NCBI RefSeq assembly: GCF_026239675.1 | Contig: NZ_JAPIVQ010000003.1 | Coordinates: 558,001 to 622,000, forward strand | Direction of reading: 5' to 3' | Source of the DNA: Pedobacter sp. PLR | GTDB lineage: Bacteria; Bacteroidota; Bacteroidia; Sphingobacteriales; Sphingobacteriaceae | DNA length: 64,000 nucleotides | Shown here: piece by piece, positions 63,014-64,000 of the stretch | How the letters are laid out: the number at the start of each line of letters is the position of its first letter | Numbering within the stretch: the stretch's first letter is position 1 | The notes under the pieces: generated by a model | The model's database searches: none | Told to the model about the DNA's origin: nothing | Seen by the model: only the letters and a program-made list of their open reading frames with translations | Translations under genes and position numbers: made by a program

Positions 63014-64000
63014 ATGAAATTATTAACAACAGCCTTTTCGCTGGTTCTCAGCTGGATGACTTTCTCTTCCTGTGCTCAAATTCCTGCTTCATCAAAGAAT
63101 ATGAACGACGGTCCTTATGTATTGTATAAAAATGACCTGATTGAGGTCCGGACGATTGTGACAGAAGGTGGTTTGCAGAAATGCAAGCTGCAAACTTATC
63201 CGGTCAGCAAGAAGGCTGAGCTGCCGGTAGAGGTGAAGTTTTCTAACCATCCGGAATGGAATTTCTCTGTCAGATTGCAACGCGTTCTTAAAAATGAACC
63301 TGCAGAATTTAAGCAACCGGATAAGCTACTCGCGCTTTCCGATGTAGAAGGGGAGTTTGAAGGTTTCAGGAAGCTGTTGCTGGCCAATAAGGTAATGGAT
63401 GAACAATACAACTGGATTTTTGGGAAAGGGCAACTGGTGATCTGCGGTGATTTATTCGACCGCGGAGAAGAGGTGTCGGCCACAATCTGGTTGCTGTATA
63501 AGCTGGAGCAGGATGCGAAGGCCAAAGGAGGCTATCTGCACACAATTCTGGGTAACCATGACATCATGAACTTAAGTGGCGACCTACGTTATGTACAGCC
63601 AAAATATATGAGCAATGCAAAGCTGATGGAACTGAATTACATGGAGTTATATGGTCCGGATGCCGAGATAGGGCGCTGGTTGAGAACTAAAAACCTGATT
63701 GAAAAGATTGGCGATAACCTTTGTCTGCACGCAGGTGTAGCTCCCGTTATCAATGATTTGAAGATGAGTTTGAAGGAAATCAACGACCGTTGCAGACCCT
63801 TTTATGATCAGGACAGAAAATCAATCACAATTCCTGATAAGGCAGTGGAGCTATTGTTTGATGGCGGACGCTCTTCTTTATTCTGGTACAGGGGATATTT
63901 TGTAGAACCGAAAGCAACAGAAGCAGAGGTAGATCAGACATTGGCACTGTATAAGGTGAAAAGGATTATCGTTGGTCATACGATTACCGATACCAATGTA
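63014..64000 (+). CDS. Metallophosphoesterase (PPP-like), 3' end cut
   Basis: At least 329 residues; the window ends before the stop. A probable lipoprotein signal (MKLLTTAFSLVLSWMTFSSC) is followed by calcineurin-like motifs: LALSDVEGEFEGF, ICGDLFDRGEEV, ILGNHDIMNL, CLHAGVAPV and RIIVGHTITD. In the first motif Glu takes the place of the usual metal-binding His (D-x-H-G). It is likely a periplasmic serine/threonine phosphatase-like enzyme of unknown substrate. Confidence 0.87.
   Translation, partial: MKLLTTAFSLVLSWMTFSSCAQIPASSKNMNDGPYVLYKNDLIEVRTIVTEGGLQKCKLQTYPVSKKAELPVEVKFSNHPEWNFSVRLQRVLKNEPAEFKQPDKLLALSDVEGEFEGFRKLLLANKVMDEQYNWIFGKGQLVICGDLFDRGEEVSATIWLLYKLEQDAKAKGGYLHTILGNHDIMNLSGDLRYVQPKYMSNAKLMELNYMELYGPDAEIGRWLRTKNLIEKIGDNLCLHAGVAPVINDLKMSLKEINDRCRPFYDQDRKSITIPDKAVELLFDGGRSSLFWYRGYFVEPKATEAEVDQTLALYKVKRIIVGHTITDTNV

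Overview
The window reads as chromosomal DNA of a Bacteroidota bacterium, most likely Sphingobacteriaceae and close to Pedobacter. The reasons are promoters of the type TTG-N19-21-TAnnTTTG with no Shine-Dalgarno pattern, a sufBCDSE-sufT operon, a MurF-alanine racemase fusion, a long GAPDH, a short primary sigma factor, an Oar-like TonB receptor, a DUF6266 protein and a PNGase F homologue. It looks mostly like ordinary chromosome; I see no transposase, integrase, phage gene or CRISPR array.

Layout. 1-1.3 kb: the 3' end of a BNR/YCF48-like repeat protein, a glyoxalase-fold protein and tRNA-Cys. 1.4-7.2 kb: the suf iron-sulfur assembly operon on the minus strand. 7.3-11.6 kb: a secreted PNGase F-like enzyme, an AraC regulator and an S33 hydrolase. 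11.6-13.8 kb: a duplicated tRNA-Leu(TAA)/tRNA-Gly(GCC) region containing a gene remnant and a small membrane protein. 13.8-22.7 kb: recX, murF-alr, DUF502, LOG, a sodium symporter, recR, an SDR and an esterase. 22.7-26.8 kb: a trp operon (DFBA) behind a Trp-rich leader peptide and attenuator. 26.8-45.4 kb: housekeeping genes (nhaA, a Sua5-like gene, FMN glutamate synthase, asnS, a histidine kinase, sucC, a LolD-like ATPase, S41 and M28 peptidases, an aldo/keto reductase, gapdh, sigma factor, DUF2975/XRE, YegP). 45.4-46.7 kb: a strongly structured possible RNA followed by a DUF6266 gene. 46.9-55.8 kb: a metallo-hydrolase, lpdA, a TonB receptor and a large secreted glycosidase-like protein. 55.9-63 kb: a redox/sulfur neighbourhood. 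63-64 kb: a truncated metallophosphoesterase.

How the genes work together. The 56-63 kb part is the most coherent. One Crp/Fnr protein lies beside a perfect palindrome about 40 bases before the predicted azurin transcription start. A second, with a Cys-X5-Cys pair, precedes TauE, two half-size YeeE/YedE transporters and a metallo-beta-lactamase/rhodanese fusion. Matching GTGAC-N4-RTCAC boxes lie about 41 bases before the predicted starts of both the TauE gene and the fusion gene. I infer a reactive-sulfur (persulfide, sulfite or thiosulfate) stress regulon. The best candidates for something undescribed are this regulon, the multi-helix element at 45.6-45.8 kb with a GCAA tetraloop, a possible small RNA at 33.7 kb, and a pair of degenerate enzyme-like genes at 35.8-37.0 kb.
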